From NCBI RefSeq assembly GCF_001559865.1, contig NZ_LOHE01000036.1:1-59361 (forward strand): a stretch of DNA of 59,361 nucleotides. Direction: 5' to 3'. This DNA comes from Abyssisolibacter fermentans (GTDB lineage: Bacteria > Bacillota > Clostridia > Tissierellales > MCWD3). Below, piece by piece: positions 36,659 to 46,379 of the stretch (position 1 is the stretch's first letter; each line of letters opens with the position of its first letter). Below the pieces are notes generated by a model. The model searched no databases and was not told where the DNA came from. It saw nothing but the letters and a program-made list of their open reading frames with translations. A program made the position numbers and the translations under genes.

Positions 36659-37918
36659 TTAATTATTATTTAAATTATAATTTTTGAAAGCTTCTAAAAC
36701 TATATCATATAATGTATCCATATCATCATGGTACATATCTAAGCCCTTATAATCATTTATTACATCTGAAAGCATTATATGTGGAGTTACTAAGTTTTCA
36801 TTATTTTTATTTGGGATTTGAAATAAGTCAGTTGAAACACTAAGCGAATAATCTGTATTATTAATATTCATAGATTTTGGATTGCCATAAGAATTTGCAT
36901 TTCCTCCCAATGTTTCGCCAATTAATATACCTAGGTTATTATATTTAAAAACTCCAGCAAATCCTGAAGCTGCACTATATGATTTATTTGATACTAAAAC
37001 GATAATTTTGCCATTATATAAATTATTAATACCTTTATGATTATTACGTATTTTATAACCATCATAATTATAGTATTCTTTTATTGTTATATATTTAAGG
37101 AATTCATTTATTATATATGAATTTCCGCCAGAGCAACTAGATATATCAACAATTATAGTGTTTATTTTATTTAAATTGATATTATAAAAAAAACAAGATA
37201 ATATTCTTAAATTATTGCTGTTATATAGCATATTATTTATTTTTAATACTGCATAATCTTTTTCTATTTTGTAGCTATTTTTGAAGGTGTAATCATTTAA
37301 AGGACAATAATCTATATTTAAATTTATATCTACTGCTTCTATTTCATTGTTATTTTTTTTAATAGTTATTTTGGTGTTTTTTCCTAAATTTAAATAATCA
37401 AAATAAACGTCCGTAAATAATAATTGTTGAATCCGATAATTCAAAAAATAAATATTATCCGCTGATATATATTTTGTCATATTTTTGATTATTTCGGCTG
37501 TTTTCATGCTTCCTATCTGAATTATTTCATCACCTTTTTCTAACAGAGGATATGTTTTGCTTGGTTTACTAATATATATTTTGTTATTATAGCATGAAAT
37601 TTTAAAATCAACTGATTTATACTTCTTTTCTAAGTCATTAAGCGAAGTATGTCCATCATCTATTCTTGCTAAAAGCATAGAAATTGTTTTTGCAATATCT
37701 TTATCGAAATAACTTTTTAAGTATATTTCATCAAAAACCTTTTTATTTGCATCCCAAAATTCTTCAGTACATTTTGGATGGTTGTCCATAATAAAGTTCT
37801 TATAAACATCTAATTCCTTAGTATAGTTATGATAGTCGTTTATGAAAAATATTAAAGCTATTAGGATTATGCTAATACTTAAAATTAGATAAATCTTTTT
37901 TAAAACTTTTATTTTCAT
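36659..37918 (-). CDS. Membrane-anchored S41-family peptidase, copy 2
   Basis: A 419-residue paralogue of the previous gene with the same layout: membrane anchor at residues about 8-26, histidine in RIDDGHTSLNDLE, serine in SNKSYSAASGFAGVF, then IGETLGGNANSYGNPK. The motif around the serine resembles nisin-resistance-type (NSR) peptidases, which cleave antimicrobial peptides outside the cell; that use is an inference. The start is ATG with an AAGGGG site. A 172-bp gap without a clear terminator separates the two paralogues. Confidence 0.8.
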   Translation of the reverse strand: MKIKVLKKIYLILSISIILIALIFFINDYHNYTKELDVYKNFIMDNHPKCTEEFWDANKKVFDEIYLKSYFDKDIAKTISMLLARIDDGHTSLNDLEKKYKSVDFKISCYNNKIYISKPSKTYPLLEKGDEIIQIGSMKTAEIIKNMTKYISADNIYFLNYRIQQLLFTDVYFDYLNLGKNTKITIKKNNNEIEAVDINLNIDYCPLNDYTFKNSYKIEKDYAVLKINNMLYNSNNLRILSCFFYNINLNKINTIIVDISSCSGGNSYIINEFLKYITIKEYYNYDGYKIRNNHKGINNLYNGKIIVLVSNKSYSAASGFAGVFKYNNLGILIGETLGGNANSYGNPKSMNINNTDYSLSVSTDLFQIPNKNNENLVTPHIMLSDVINDYKGLDMYHDDMDTLYDIVLEAFKNYNLNNN

Positions 37919-38037
37919 TGTTATCCCCTTTAATATTTGGTATTTTTATAATAAATAATATTAAATAGAAATTTATTATACTTATAACAAATTCTATTAT
38001 ATACGATATGAATCCTTTTTTAATTATTAACTTTTTC

Positions 38038-38874
38038 TTAATAACTCATTTCTTTTAAAATAAAATCCAAATTCTGAACATTACTGTACATATTACAAAA
38101 CACATCTCCTACTTTTTCAATTCTATTTATTATATTATGCAAATTAAAATCATGTATATCAATTCCACTTTCTAGTTCTTGCCATAAAACAGGTGTTGCT
38201 ATTAGTCCATCTTTTACTGCTCGTGGGGAGTATGGTGTTATTATTGTTTTTCCTTTCCACATCTGTAGATAATCAAAGTACAATTTTTTATTTCTGTTTT
38301 TTACCAATCTCTCTATTGTTATTTTATCTTTGTATTTTTGTGAAAAATATATGCCGAAGAATTCATTTATTTTCCTTGCTTCTTCATATGAATACTTTCC
38401 GCCAACAGGTATGTATATTTGTATTCCAGTTGCTCCAGATGTTTTTGCATAGCTTTTTATATTAAGACTTAATAATGTTTCATGTATTAATAGAGCGACC
38501 TCTACTACTTGTGTGAAGGTTTGTCCTTTTGAAGGGTCCAAATCGAATATTAAGCTACATGGATTATTAGGCTTATCTTTTGTATTGAAGCTTGTATGAA
38601 ATTCTAATGCTGCCTGATTGCCCATCCACATTAGGATATCTATATTGTCTAAGGAATGCTCTACCCAGTCTGGAGCGTAGTTTGGAAGATTCTTCTGATA
38701 GAAGCTTTTCTCTTCTACTCCATCAGGATATCTTATTACGGTCAAATCTCTGTTTTTAGCATATTTTAAAATGTATGACGATAGCTTATATAGTATTGTG
38801 ATATAATCAATTTTTCTTATATTTAGTTTTGACCACATTATTTTATTAGGGTTAGTTATATCTATGTTTCTCAT
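38038..38874 (-). CDS. ligD: NHEJ polymerase/primase (LigD polymerase domain)
   Basis: A 278-residue stand-alone LigD-type polymerase (AEP primase fold). LIFDLDPSKGQTF carries the catalytic DxD, AKTSGATGIQIYIPV is the SGxxGxH-type element with Ile/Gln in place of the more usual Leu-His, and YSPRAVKDGLIATPVLW is a conserved family block. It fills gaps at broken DNA ends during Ku-dependent joining. Overlaps the ligase gene by four bases, so the two are translated together. Confidence 0.9.
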   Translation of the reverse strand: MRNIDITNPNKIMWSKLNIRKIDYITILYKLSSYILKYAKNRDLTVIRYPDGVEEKSFYQKNLPNYAPDWVEHSLDNIDILMWMGNQAALEFHTSFNTKDKPNNPCSLIFDLDPSKGQTFTQVVEVALLIHETLLSLNIKSYAKTSGATGIQIYIPVGGKYSYEEARKINEFFGIYFSQKYKDKITIERLVKNRNKKLYFDYLQMWKGKTIITPYSPRAVKDGLIATPVLWQELESGIDIHDFNLHNIINRIEKVGDVFCNMYSNVQNLDFILKEMSY

Positions 38875-39806
38875 ATGCTGTATTCCTTTCCTGTAGCTTT
38901 TTGTGCATTTATATCGCTAAATCCAATTATTTGAGGATGTCTTAATTTACCGCTGTTAGTCCATTCAAAGAACTCAATCCAACATGTTAATATGGGTTTA
39001 ATAAACACGTTAGTCTTGCTGTCTTTTAGATTAATAAAAGGATTCTTATCGATTTTTAATAATTCTAAATTTTGTTTCAAAGTGTATAGATCATTTTGCG
39101 AAAGTCCCAAGGAAGCGTTACCTATGTATATAAGCCCATTATCTTTAAAAATTCCAAGTAGTAGTGACTTTATTGAATTATTTTCGATGCTTACACCACT
39201 TACTACTGCTAAAATTTTCTTTTTTACTTTAATTTTGTACCAATAATTATGTTTTTTTAGAGGTACATATGGACTGTTTTTTTTCTTTGATACTATCCCT
39301 TCAAAGCCATATTCCTTAACTTTATCAAAAAGCAGCTTTCCATCATCATAATAATCACTATAAAAAAAATTATTGTTAATACTGATACTATCTTTTAGAA
39401 TATTCTTTCTTTCAATTAGAGGAAAGTTTAATAAATCTTTGTCATTATAATTCAGAATATCAAACATAACATAAGTTAATGGATATTTTGATATGTTTTG
39501 TTTTATTTTTTTTTCTGATTTGCTTCTGGATCTTATTAATACATCATGAAATGAATGACTTTTTTCGTTCCAAACGGTTAATTCGCCATCAATTATTGCT
39601 GAATTACCTTTAAAGATTTTTTTAAAGCCTTTTATTTCAGGAAAGCTTGCTAGACATTCATTACCTTTTTTAGAGTATAATTTAAAATTAATTTTATCAT
39701 AGTATAAAATGCCTCTTATTCCATCAAATTTTATTTCATGTATCCATTCAGTACCTTTTGGAATAGCTGTAGCTTTAATAGGTTCCATAGGTGCAATGTT
39801 TTTCAT
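38871..39806 (-). CDS. ligD: ATP-dependent DNA ligase (LigD ligase domain)
   Basis: A 311-residue ATP-dependent ligase. Motif I is EIKFDGIRG with the adenylated lysine, followed by IDGELTVW (motif III), YGFEGIVSKKKNSPY (motif IV) and WYKIKVKKK (motif V); the C-terminal OB fold is present. It lies directly after ku. In Clostridia and other groups the LigD activities are often on separate polypeptides, as here, without a fused 3'-phosphoesterase domain. Confidence 0.92.
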   Translation of the reverse strand: MKNIAPMEPIKATAIPKGTEWIHEIKFDGIRGILYYDKINFKLYSKKGNECLASFPEIKGFKKIFKGNSAIIDGELTVWNEKSHSFHDVLIRSRSKSEKKIKQNISKYPLTYVMFDILNYNDKDLLNFPLIERKNILKDSISINNNFFYSDYYDDGKLLFDKVKEYGFEGIVSKKKNSPYVPLKKHNYWYKIKVKKKILAVVSGVSIENNSIKSLLLGIFKDNGLIYIGNASLGLSQNDLYTLKQNLELLKIDKNPFINLKDSKTNVFIKPILTCWIEFFEWTNSGKLRHPQIIGFSDINAQKATGKEYSI

Positions 39807-39809
39807 TAA

Positions 39810-40640
39810 TTAGCTTGCTCCTTTTGTTTTTTTAGCAGTAACTTTCTTTGTTTTTTTCTTAGTCTCTTTTTTCTTATCTTTTAAGCTGGCTTGTAGTGCA
39901 GACATTAAATCTACAACATTATGAGCAGTAGGTTTTGGTGCTGTTTTAATAGTTTCAGCTCCTTGTATCTTATTTTCTATAATTTCTTGTAATGCTTCTC
40001 TATAATCATCTTTATAGTTTTCAGGTTTAAACTCTGTAGTTAATTGCTTAATTAGTTGCTTGGCTATATCTAATTCTTTTTCATTGACATCTGTATTCTC
40101 AGGAAGATTAGGTATATTATTAATAGCTCTAACTTCATCAGGGTAGAATATTGTTTCTAGAACTAAGGTGTTTTTATATACTCTGAGTGCCGCTAGTGAT
40201 TGTTTGTTTCTAATTGTTATTTTTGCTAAGGCTATCTTACCTGTATCATTCATAGCTTTTCTTAGTAAATTATAAGCTTTGCCCCCCGTTTGTTGTGGTG
40301 ATAAATAATAAGATTTATCATAATATATTGGGTCTATTTCACTAAGATTTACAAAATCTATTATGTCAATTGCCCTGTCTAAAACCTCAGCCTTAGCGGA
40401 TTCAAAATCTTCTTCATTCATTATTACAAAATGTCCTTTTTCATACTCGAAGCCTCTAATAATTTCATCTTCCTTTATTTCTCGACCACATGTTTCACAA
40501 TATTTTTTATACTTAACAGGAGTATGACATTCTTTATGTAAATATCTAAAGCGTATATCTTTATTTTCAGTAGCTGTAAACATTTTGATAGGAATATTGA
40601 CTAATCCAAAGCTTATAGAACCTTTCCACATAGTATGCAT
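39810..40640 (-). CDS. ku: NHEJ DNA-end-binding protein Ku
   Basis: A 276-residue bacterial Ku. MHTMWKGSISFGLVNIPIKM is the standard opening, CHTPVKYKKYCETCGREI resembles the cysteine-containing loop, and IDFVNLSEIDPIYYDKSYYL is the core. The lysine-rich C-terminal tail is typical of bacterial Ku and aids DNA binding. It rings broken ends and recruits the ligase encoded next. First gene of the three-gene NHEJ operon; an AAGGAGAA site precedes the start. Such operons are common in spore formers. Confidence 0.95.
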   Translation of the reverse strand: MHTMWKGSISFGLVNIPIKMFTATENKDIRFRYLHKECHTPVKYKKYCETCGREIKEDEIIRGFEYEKGHFVIMNEEDFESAKAEVLDRAIDIIDFVNLSEIDPIYYDKSYYLSPQQTGGKAYNLLRKAMNDTGKIALAKITIRNKQSLAALRVYKNTLVLETIFYPDEVRAINNIPNLPENTDVNEKELDIAKQLIKQLTTEFKPENYKDDYREALQEIIENKIQGAETIKTAPKPTAHNVVDLMSALQASLKDKKKETKKKTKKVTAKKTKGAS

Positions 40641-40704
40641 GAAAATTCTCCTTTCAATTAGTTATTTGATTTAATAGTATAATTTCCTATGTGCAAAAAA
40701 AAAT

Positions 40705-40732
40705 ACTTTCTTTTAGTAAACTAAAAGAAAGT
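40705..40732 (-). terminator. lysS terminator
   Basis: Arms ACTTTCTTTTAG and CTAAAAGAAAGT, followed on the minus strand by a run of nine T. Confidence 0.85.
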
Positions 40733-40748
40733 AAATAAAAATTTTGAT

Positions 40749-42254
40749 TTATCTTTTAACTAATGGAAAAGCTATAACGTCTTTTATTGAATAAGTATTT
40801 GTCAAGAACATTATCATCCTATCTATGCCTATACCAAGTCCACCGGCTGGTGGCATTCCAATATCTAAAGCTTTTGCAAATTCTTCATCCATTGGACTTG
40901 CTGTTTCAAATCCTGCTCTTAATTTTTTAGCTTGATCATTTAGAAGTATTCTCTGAGCTAATGGATCATTTAATTCAGAATAAGCATTCCCTAGTTCAAC
41001 TCCATATGCATATGGTTCAAATCGTTCTATTAATTCATTATTTTGCCTATGGGTTTTGCATAATGGGGATGAATCTTTCGGAAAATCGATAACAAAAGTT
41101 GGTTGAATTAATCCATCTACACAATTATCATCAAACAAAGACATAATTAAATCGCTTTTAGATAATTCTTCTAAAGATAATTCTTCATTTATTGATATAT
41201 TTTTTTCTTTAATTATTTTAACTATTTCTTTTTTAGATAAATTTTCTATAGATATATCTAAATTCTCCTTTATTAAATCACACATACTTGCTCTTCTCCA
41301 TGGCACTTTAAAATCAATACTTATGCCATTATATGATATTTTAGTACTACCAAGTACTTTAGTGAATACATATTCATATAATTGTTCCATTAAAGCCATC
41401 ATGTCATTATAGTCAGCATAAGCCATGTAACATTCAAAAAGCGTAAATTCAGGATAGTGAGTTCTATCTATACCCTCATTCCTGAATGATCTTGAAAAGG
41501 AATATACTCTTTCAAGTCCTCCAACCATTAATCTTTTTAGATATAGTTCGGGTGATATATTCATAAATACTTCACAATTTAAAGCATTTACATATGTTGA
41601 AAAAGGTTTTGCCTCTCCTCCACCATATTTTGTATCTAAAATAGGTGTATCAATCTCAATGAAGCCTTTATTATTTAAATATTCTCTGATTGCTGACATT
41701 GCTTTTGCTCTATTGATAAATCTCTTTTTTACTTCTTTATTCATTATCATATCAAGGCTGCGATGTCTTTGCTTAAGATCACTATCTTGCAAGCCATGAT
41801 ATTTTTCAGGAAGAGGTCTTATTGATTTGCTTAATAGTGTTACTTTAAAAGCTCTTAATGTTATTTCATCGGTTTTTGTCTTAAATACATTTCCTTCAAC
41901 TCCTATTATGTCCCCTATATCAAATAATTTAATAATATTGTACAACTCTAAACCCAAGTTTTTCTTATTAAAATAAACTTGTATATCTCCTTCTTGGTCT
42001 CTTAAATTTGCAAAACAAGAACTGCCCATATTACGTAGTAACATTATTCTTCCCGCTATAGAAAAACTATCATTTTCTTTTATATTGTTAAAGTCATTTA
42101 TTATATCTATAGAATGTGATGTCTTTTTGTAACTGTAAGGATATAAAGATGTATTAAGATCTTTTAATTTTTGTGATTTTTTTATTCTTTCAACTATCAT
42201 TTCATTTGCATCAGGTATTATTTCTTTCAAATTATTTAAATCATCATATTTCAT
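40749..42254 (-). CDS. lysS: Lysyl-tRNA synthetase, class II
   Basis: A 501-residue class II synthetase. The OB-fold anticodon domain includes FSIAGRIMLLRNMGSSCFAN, motif 2 is SRSFRNEGIDRTHYPEFTLF, and motif 3 is GGLGIGIDRMIMFLT. It charges tRNA-Lys. The gene stands alone, with a T-box leader upstream and a terminator after it. The start ATG follows AGGTGGT. Confidence 0.95.
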   Translation of the reverse strand: MKYDDLNNLKEIIPDANEMIVERIKKSQKLKDLNTSLYPYSYKKTSHSIDIINDFNNIKENDSFSIAGRIMLLRNMGSSCFANLRDQEGDIQVYFNKKNLGLELYNIIKLFDIGDIIGVEGNVFKTKTDEITLRAFKVTLLSKSIRPLPEKYHGLQDSDLKQRHRSLDMIMNKEVKKRFINRAKAMSAIREYLNNKGFIEIDTPILDTKYGGGEAKPFSTYVNALNCEVFMNISPELYLKRLMVGGLERVYSFSRSFRNEGIDRTHYPEFTLFECYMAYADYNDMMALMEQLYEYVFTKVLGSTKISYNGISIDFKVPWRRASMCDLIKENLDISIENLSKKEIVKIIKEKNISINEELSLEELSKSDLIMSLFDDNCVDGLIQPTFVIDFPKDSSPLCKTHRQNNELIERFEPYAYGVELGNAYSELNDPLAQRILLNDQAKKLRAGFETASPMDEEFAKALDIGMPPAGGLGIGIDRMIMFLTNTYSIKDVIAFPLVKR

Positions 42255-42324
42255 AGTGATACCACCTTTCTAAAATAGTATTATTAGTAATAAAACAATG
42301 AAACTCATATTTTGTTCCATGCTC

Positions 42325-42605
42325 AATAAAAAAACTCTCACCTCCAAGACATAGTCTTGGGGACGAGAGTATATGCTTCGTGGTACCACCCCAGTTTGCA
42401 AATATGTCACCATATTTGCCTCTTCAAGTACGGCAAACTGTTTATATGCGATACTTTATCTCTATAACGGGAGCTCCCGTTGCATGTTACTCTATATAGA
42501 GCTAGTGCAAAGCTCAGAGGCTTTTTTCAAAAGAAAATTCTTTACTCCATTCTCAGCAATACGGAGTTTTCTGTAAAAGAATATATCAATTTACTCTTCT
42601 CTTCA
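42325..42605 (-). promoter_or_regulatory. T-box leader of lysS
   Basis: On the minus strand the T-box core CTGGGGTGGTACCACG (42394-42379) is followed by a strong terminator (42372-42325: ACTCTCGTCC...GGTGAGAGT, then T-run). The TGGT of the antiterminator bulge would pair with an ACCA end, fitting tRNA-Lys with A73. Upstream stem-loops lie between 42605 and 42400. Uncharged tRNA-Lys should stabilise the antiterminator and allow lysS transcription. I did not resolve the specifier codon. Confidence 0.9.
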
Positions 42606-42870
42606 TAGCCTGTAATATTTATATTTAATTGATTATATACTAATATTTACTAAATGTCAATAGTATATCTGATAAAGTTTTAAAAGATAAATTTATTACT
42701 AAAATTAATTTCAGAATACTTTTTGTTTATTATCATTAGAAGCAAACATTAACTTTTTTATAAAATAGAAAGGTTCAAGGTAATAAATATAAGCATGGAT
42801 AATTTATACATTTACAAATTTATATGTTATAATTATTATAATACAAATAAATTGATATGGAGAGAATAAA
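42606..42870. other. Promoter region between lysS leader and a small gene
   Basis: No gene seen. It should hold the lysS promoter (minus strand) and one for the 42871 gene; I could not assign either with confidence. Confidence 0.35.
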
Positions 42871-43239
42871 ATGAAGAGGTATTTGAAAATATTTTCATTT
42901 GGTTTAATTGAACTATTTTCTTATATATTTTTGAGAGACCAAATGAAATATATAGGATTAAGTAATTTTTTTGTATTTTGGACTTTAATTTCATTAACTT
43001 TACCCATATATATTTTTTTTATCAAATCTACACCATTATATAATAGAGCAGTAATGCATTATCAAAATGTTAATTTAGTAAAAAATCCTGAAGATGTGGC
43101 ACATAGCGTAGGTATAGTAAATACATTTTCAAAAGCAATAAAAATTAAACAAATAATAGTTAATAAAAAAGTATATATAATATTTCTAATCTATTTTTTT
43201 ATTAACGGTATAGCATATTTAATAACATTAAGAGCTTAG
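42871..43239 (+). CDS. Small membrane protein, unknown function
   Basis: A 122-residue protein with three probable membrane spans: residues about 5-22, 32-52 and 98-119. It has a polar middle part (NRAVMHYQNVNLVKNPEDVA). No family recognised. The start follows a GGAGAG site. It stands alone on its strand and no terminator is obvious after it. Confidence 0.65.
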   Translation: MKRYLKIFSFGLIELFSYIFLRDQMKYIGLSNFFVFWTLISLTLPIYIFFIKSTPLYNRAVMHYQNVNLVKNPEDVAHSVGIVNTFSKAIKIKQIIVNKKVYIIFLIYFFINGIAYLITLRA

Positions 43240-43621
43240 TTGTATTCACATCTTTTTTTACAAGAAGAACTATATTTTATAATACATTGTTGTATCAAAA
43301 TCTTCTCTACCAGCGAAAATTTTCTAACGGTCAACTTTTACGCTAAAAATTTTGAAGAGATGTTCATGAAAAGTGATGTATAAAGTAGTAGAATATTAAC
43401 TTAATTATAATTTTATATAAAAAAGGAAACTATAAAATTAATCATATAATTATTTAAAATAACTTAATAAATACAAAACTATCAGTAATAAGCTAAAATA
43501 CTATAACCGTGTTTTAATTAAATAGTTTTTTTTCATTTGTGATAAATTGTGTTTATTTTTAACAAAGTATATGTTATCATATTAATGAAAGATTAACAAT
43601 TATTGTTAAGGAGGGGATTTA
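43240..43621. other. Intergenic region with an imperfect inverted repeat
   Basis: Bases 43299-43362 fold imperfectly (TCTTCTCTACCAGCG against the CGCT...GAAGAGATG side). No gene found. A long A/T leader runs up to the next gene. Confidence 0.4.
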
Positions 43622-44812
43622 ATGAAATTTTCAAACAGAATTACTTCCATGCAACAATCTCCAATTAGAAAGTTAGTACCTATTGCAGTGGAAGCCAAAA
43701 ATAATGGAAAGAAGGTTTACCATCTTAATATAGGTCAGCCCGATATTAAAACTCCATCTTCTTTTTTTGAATCTATAAAGGACTTTAACGAAGATGTTCT
43801 TGCTTATAGTTTTTCACAAGGACTTCCTCAGTTAATTGATAGTTTTATAAAGTATTATGCTAAATATAATATTAGATTTGAACAAGATGAGATTTTAATA
43901 ACAAATGGTGGAAGTGAAGCATTATTGTTTGCTATGATGTCTTTATGTGACAATGGAGATGAAATACTTGTTCCAGAACCTTTTTACACTAATTACAATG
44001 GATTTGGTACTATGGCAGGTATTAAGGTAGTTCCTATAACTACTAAAGCCGAAGAAGGATTCCATTTACCCCCAAGGCAAGAAATACAGAAGTTAATCAC
44101 ACCAAAAACTAAAGCAATATTAATATCTAATCCTGGTAATCCTACTGGCTGTATTTATACTATTAAGGAAATGGAAATGCTCAGAGATCTTGCTAAGGAA
44201 AACGATTTCTTCATTATTTCAGATGAAGTATACAGAGAATTCGTATATGATGGGTTTGAATATATGAGTTTTGCTGAGTTTGAAGATATTGCTGATAGAG
44301 TTATTATAACTGACAGTGTATCTAAGCGTTACAGTGCATGTGGAGCTAGAATTGGTTCTGTTGCAAGTAAAAACAAAGATTTAATCAAACAAATACTTAA
44401 GCTTTGTCAAAGTAGATTATGTGTTGCTACAGTTGAACAAATTGGAGCTGCTAGTTTAGTAGATGTTCCAGACGATTATTTTAAAGAAGTAGTTGAAGAA
44501 TACAAGATGAGAAGAGATATTGTTTACAATGCTCTTAATAAAATGGAAGGTGTAAATTGTAAAAAACCTCATGGAGCGTTTTATATAATAGCACAACTTC
44601 CAGTTGAAAATGCTGAAGACTTTGTTGTATGGTTATTAAAAGAATTTGATGTTAATAATGAAACTGTAATGTTAGCACCTGCTGAAGGCTTTTATGCATC
44701 TAAAGGTCTTGGTAAAAATGAAGTTAGAATGTCATATGTATTGAATCAAGATTCTTTAAAGAGAGCTATGCATATATTAGAGGAAGGATTAAAAGCATAT
44801 AATAATAGATAA
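43622..44812 (+). CDS. PLP-dependent class I aminotransferase
   Basis: A 396-residue fold-type I aminotransferase. SNPGNPTGCIYTIKEMEML and IISDEVYREFVYDG surround the cofactor, TDSVSKRYSACGARIGS contains the Schiff-base lysine, and VRMSYVLNQ ends with the carboxylate-binding arginine. Only distantly similar to the aminotransferase at 17166, so not a recent duplicate. The substrate is probably an amino acid such as aspartate. The start follows AAGGAGGGG, and a strong terminator follows the stop. Confidence 0.85.
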   Translation: MKFSNRITSMQQSPIRKLVPIAVEAKNNGKKVYHLNIGQPDIKTPSSFFESIKDFNEDVLAYSFSQGLPQLIDSFIKYYAKYNIRFEQDEILITNGGSEALLFAMMSLCDNGDEILVPEPFYTNYNGFGTMAGIKVVPITTKAEEGFHLPPRQEIQKLITPKTKAILISNPGNPTGCIYTIKEMEMLRDLAKENDFFIISDEVYREFVYDGFEYMSFAEFEDIADRVIITDSVSKRYSACGARIGSVASKNKDLIKQILKLCQSRLCVATVEQIGAASLVDVPDDYFKEVVEEYKMRRDIVYNALNKMEGVNCKKPHGAFYIIAQLPVENAEDFVVWLLKEFDVNNETVMLAPAEGFYASKGLGKNEVRMSYVLNQDSLKRAMHILEEGLKAYNNR

Positions 44813-44819
44813 AAATTTT

Positions 44820-44851
44820 GACCTTGGTATAAAATTTAACCAAGGTCTTTT
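44820..44851 (+). terminator. Aminotransferase terminator
   Basis: Arms GACCTTGGT and ACCAAGGTC, then TTTTTATTTT. Confidence 0.9.
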
Positions 44852-44892
44852 TATTTTGATATAAAATCTTTTTCTAAAATGATTTTATAATT

Positions 44893-46338
44893 CTAAAAAA
44901 ACGATAAAGAAGTATCATTGTTAATGTATTGATTATTTGGATTTTGTAAAAAGTCACTAATAATCTTAGAAAGTTTTGCTATCCCCTCTTCTATTAGATT
45001 TTCACTAATTGAAGCTATACTTAATCTAAAATTATTACTGTCTTGTTTATTAACATAGAAATTAGAACCTGAAACAATTGAAATATCGTTATTTATACAT
45101 AAATCATGTAGTTTTATTGAAGAAAAACCTTCAGGCAGTGCAAACCAAAATCCTAAGCCTCCATATGGTATATTGTATTGTATTTCTTTTGGCATATATT
45201 TTTTTAGAGATTTAATCATTGTATTATATCGCAAGCTATATATTTCATTCATATTTTGTATGTGCTTTTCCCATAATCCTTTTCTCAAATATAAGTCAAA
45301 GCATCTTTGTATCAAAGCTGATGTTGAAATATCTGAAGTTTGCTTAGCTGTTAATACATCAGAATATATTTTAAGAGGAATTATTGTAAAACCTAATCTT
45401 AATCCAGGCATTAAAGTCTTTGAAAAACTCTTAATATATATAACTCGATTATTTGTGTCCATAGATTTAATTGGTAGTATATTATTATCATTATAGTTAA
45501 TTTCTCTTACATAATCATCCTCTACTATATATGTATCATATTTCTTGGCAAGATCAATTAATTGTTTCCTTTTTTGAATACTATAAGAAATTCCAGTAGG
45601 GTTTTGAAAATTTGGCATGACATAAATAAATTGAGGTTTAAAATTTAAAAGCTTATTTTCTAAAGTACGCATATCTAGCCCGTCATTTTCCAAATTTATA
45701 TCAATAATTTTAGCACCCCTTGATTTAAAGGCTGCTATAGCACCTCCGTAAGTAGGTGATTCACAAAAAACTATATCTCCATAATTCACTAAAGCTTTAG
45801 AAATAATATCTATGCCTTGTTGAGCTCCAGAAACTATATGTATATTATCTATATCAGTGAATATTTTTGATTTATATAAAAATTTCTTAATTGATATTCT
45901 CAAACTTTCAAATCCTTGAGAATGTTGGTAAATAAAAGCGCCGCCTTTGTCTCTATTTAATACGCTATTTATAACAACTTTAAAATCTTCTACTGGAAAC
46001 AAATCTGAAGTTGGTGTAGTACTGGCAAAATTATATACGATTGGTTTATAATTTTGTAGTTTTGAACTATCATATTCCTTGTCTAACATATGGTTATCTT
46101 TTATAAAAGTACCACTACCTACCTTTTTGTATACAAAATCATTTTCTTCTAATAGTTTATAAGCGTTTACTATTGTTACATTATTAACTTCTAATTCAGA
46201 TGCTAGTTTTCTGATTGGTGGCAGCTTTGAATGAGGCTTTAGTGTATTTTCTAAAATCATTTTTCTTATTTGATTATATAATTGAACATATAAAGCTTTT
46301 CCAGTATTTTTTTCAAGTTTGATATTTAATTTGTCCAT
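44893..46338 (-). CDS. MocR/PdxR-type GntR-aminotransferase regulator
   Basis: A 481-residue fusion. The N-terminal GntR winged helix (ALYVQLYNQIRKMILENTL, LPPIRKLASELEVNNVTI) is joined to an aminotransferase-like domain with NFQNPTGISYS and IYIKSFSKTLMPGLRLGF, the latter holding the PLP lysine. MocR regulators sense PLP or amino compounds and usually control a nearby gene; the convergent aminotransferase at 43622 is a candidate target. No PdxS/PdxT genes are present in this window. Confidence 0.88.
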   Translation of the reverse strand: MDKLNIKLEKNTGKALYVQLYNQIRKMILENTLKPHSKLPPIRKLASELEVNNVTIVNAYKLLEENDFVYKKVGSGTFIKDNHMLDKEYDSSKLQNYKPIVYNFASTTPTSDLFPVEDFKVVINSVLNRDKGGAFIYQHSQGFESLRISIKKFLYKSKIFTDIDNIHIVSGAQQGIDIISKALVNYGDIVFCESPTYGGAIAAFKSRGAKIIDINLENDGLDMRTLENKLLNFKPQFIYVMPNFQNPTGISYSIQKRKQLIDLAKKYDTYIVEDDYVREINYNDNNILPIKSMDTNNRVIYIKSFSKTLMPGLRLGFTIIPLKIYSDVLTAKQTSDISTSALIQRCFDLYLRKGLWEKHIQNMNEIYSLRYNTMIKSLKKYMPKEIQYNIPYGGLGFWFALPEGFSSIKLHDLCINNDISIVSGSNFYVNKQDSNNFRLSIASISENLIEEGIAKLSKIISDFLQNPNNQYINNDTSLSFF

Positions 46339-46379
46339 AAAACGCCTCCTGCTAAATGTATAGAAATAATGTATAGAAA

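Noticed and set aside
42373-42576. 67-residue open frame upstream of lysS
   Set aside because: It lies on the opposite strand of the T-box leader and has no ribosome site; the T-box explains the sequence.
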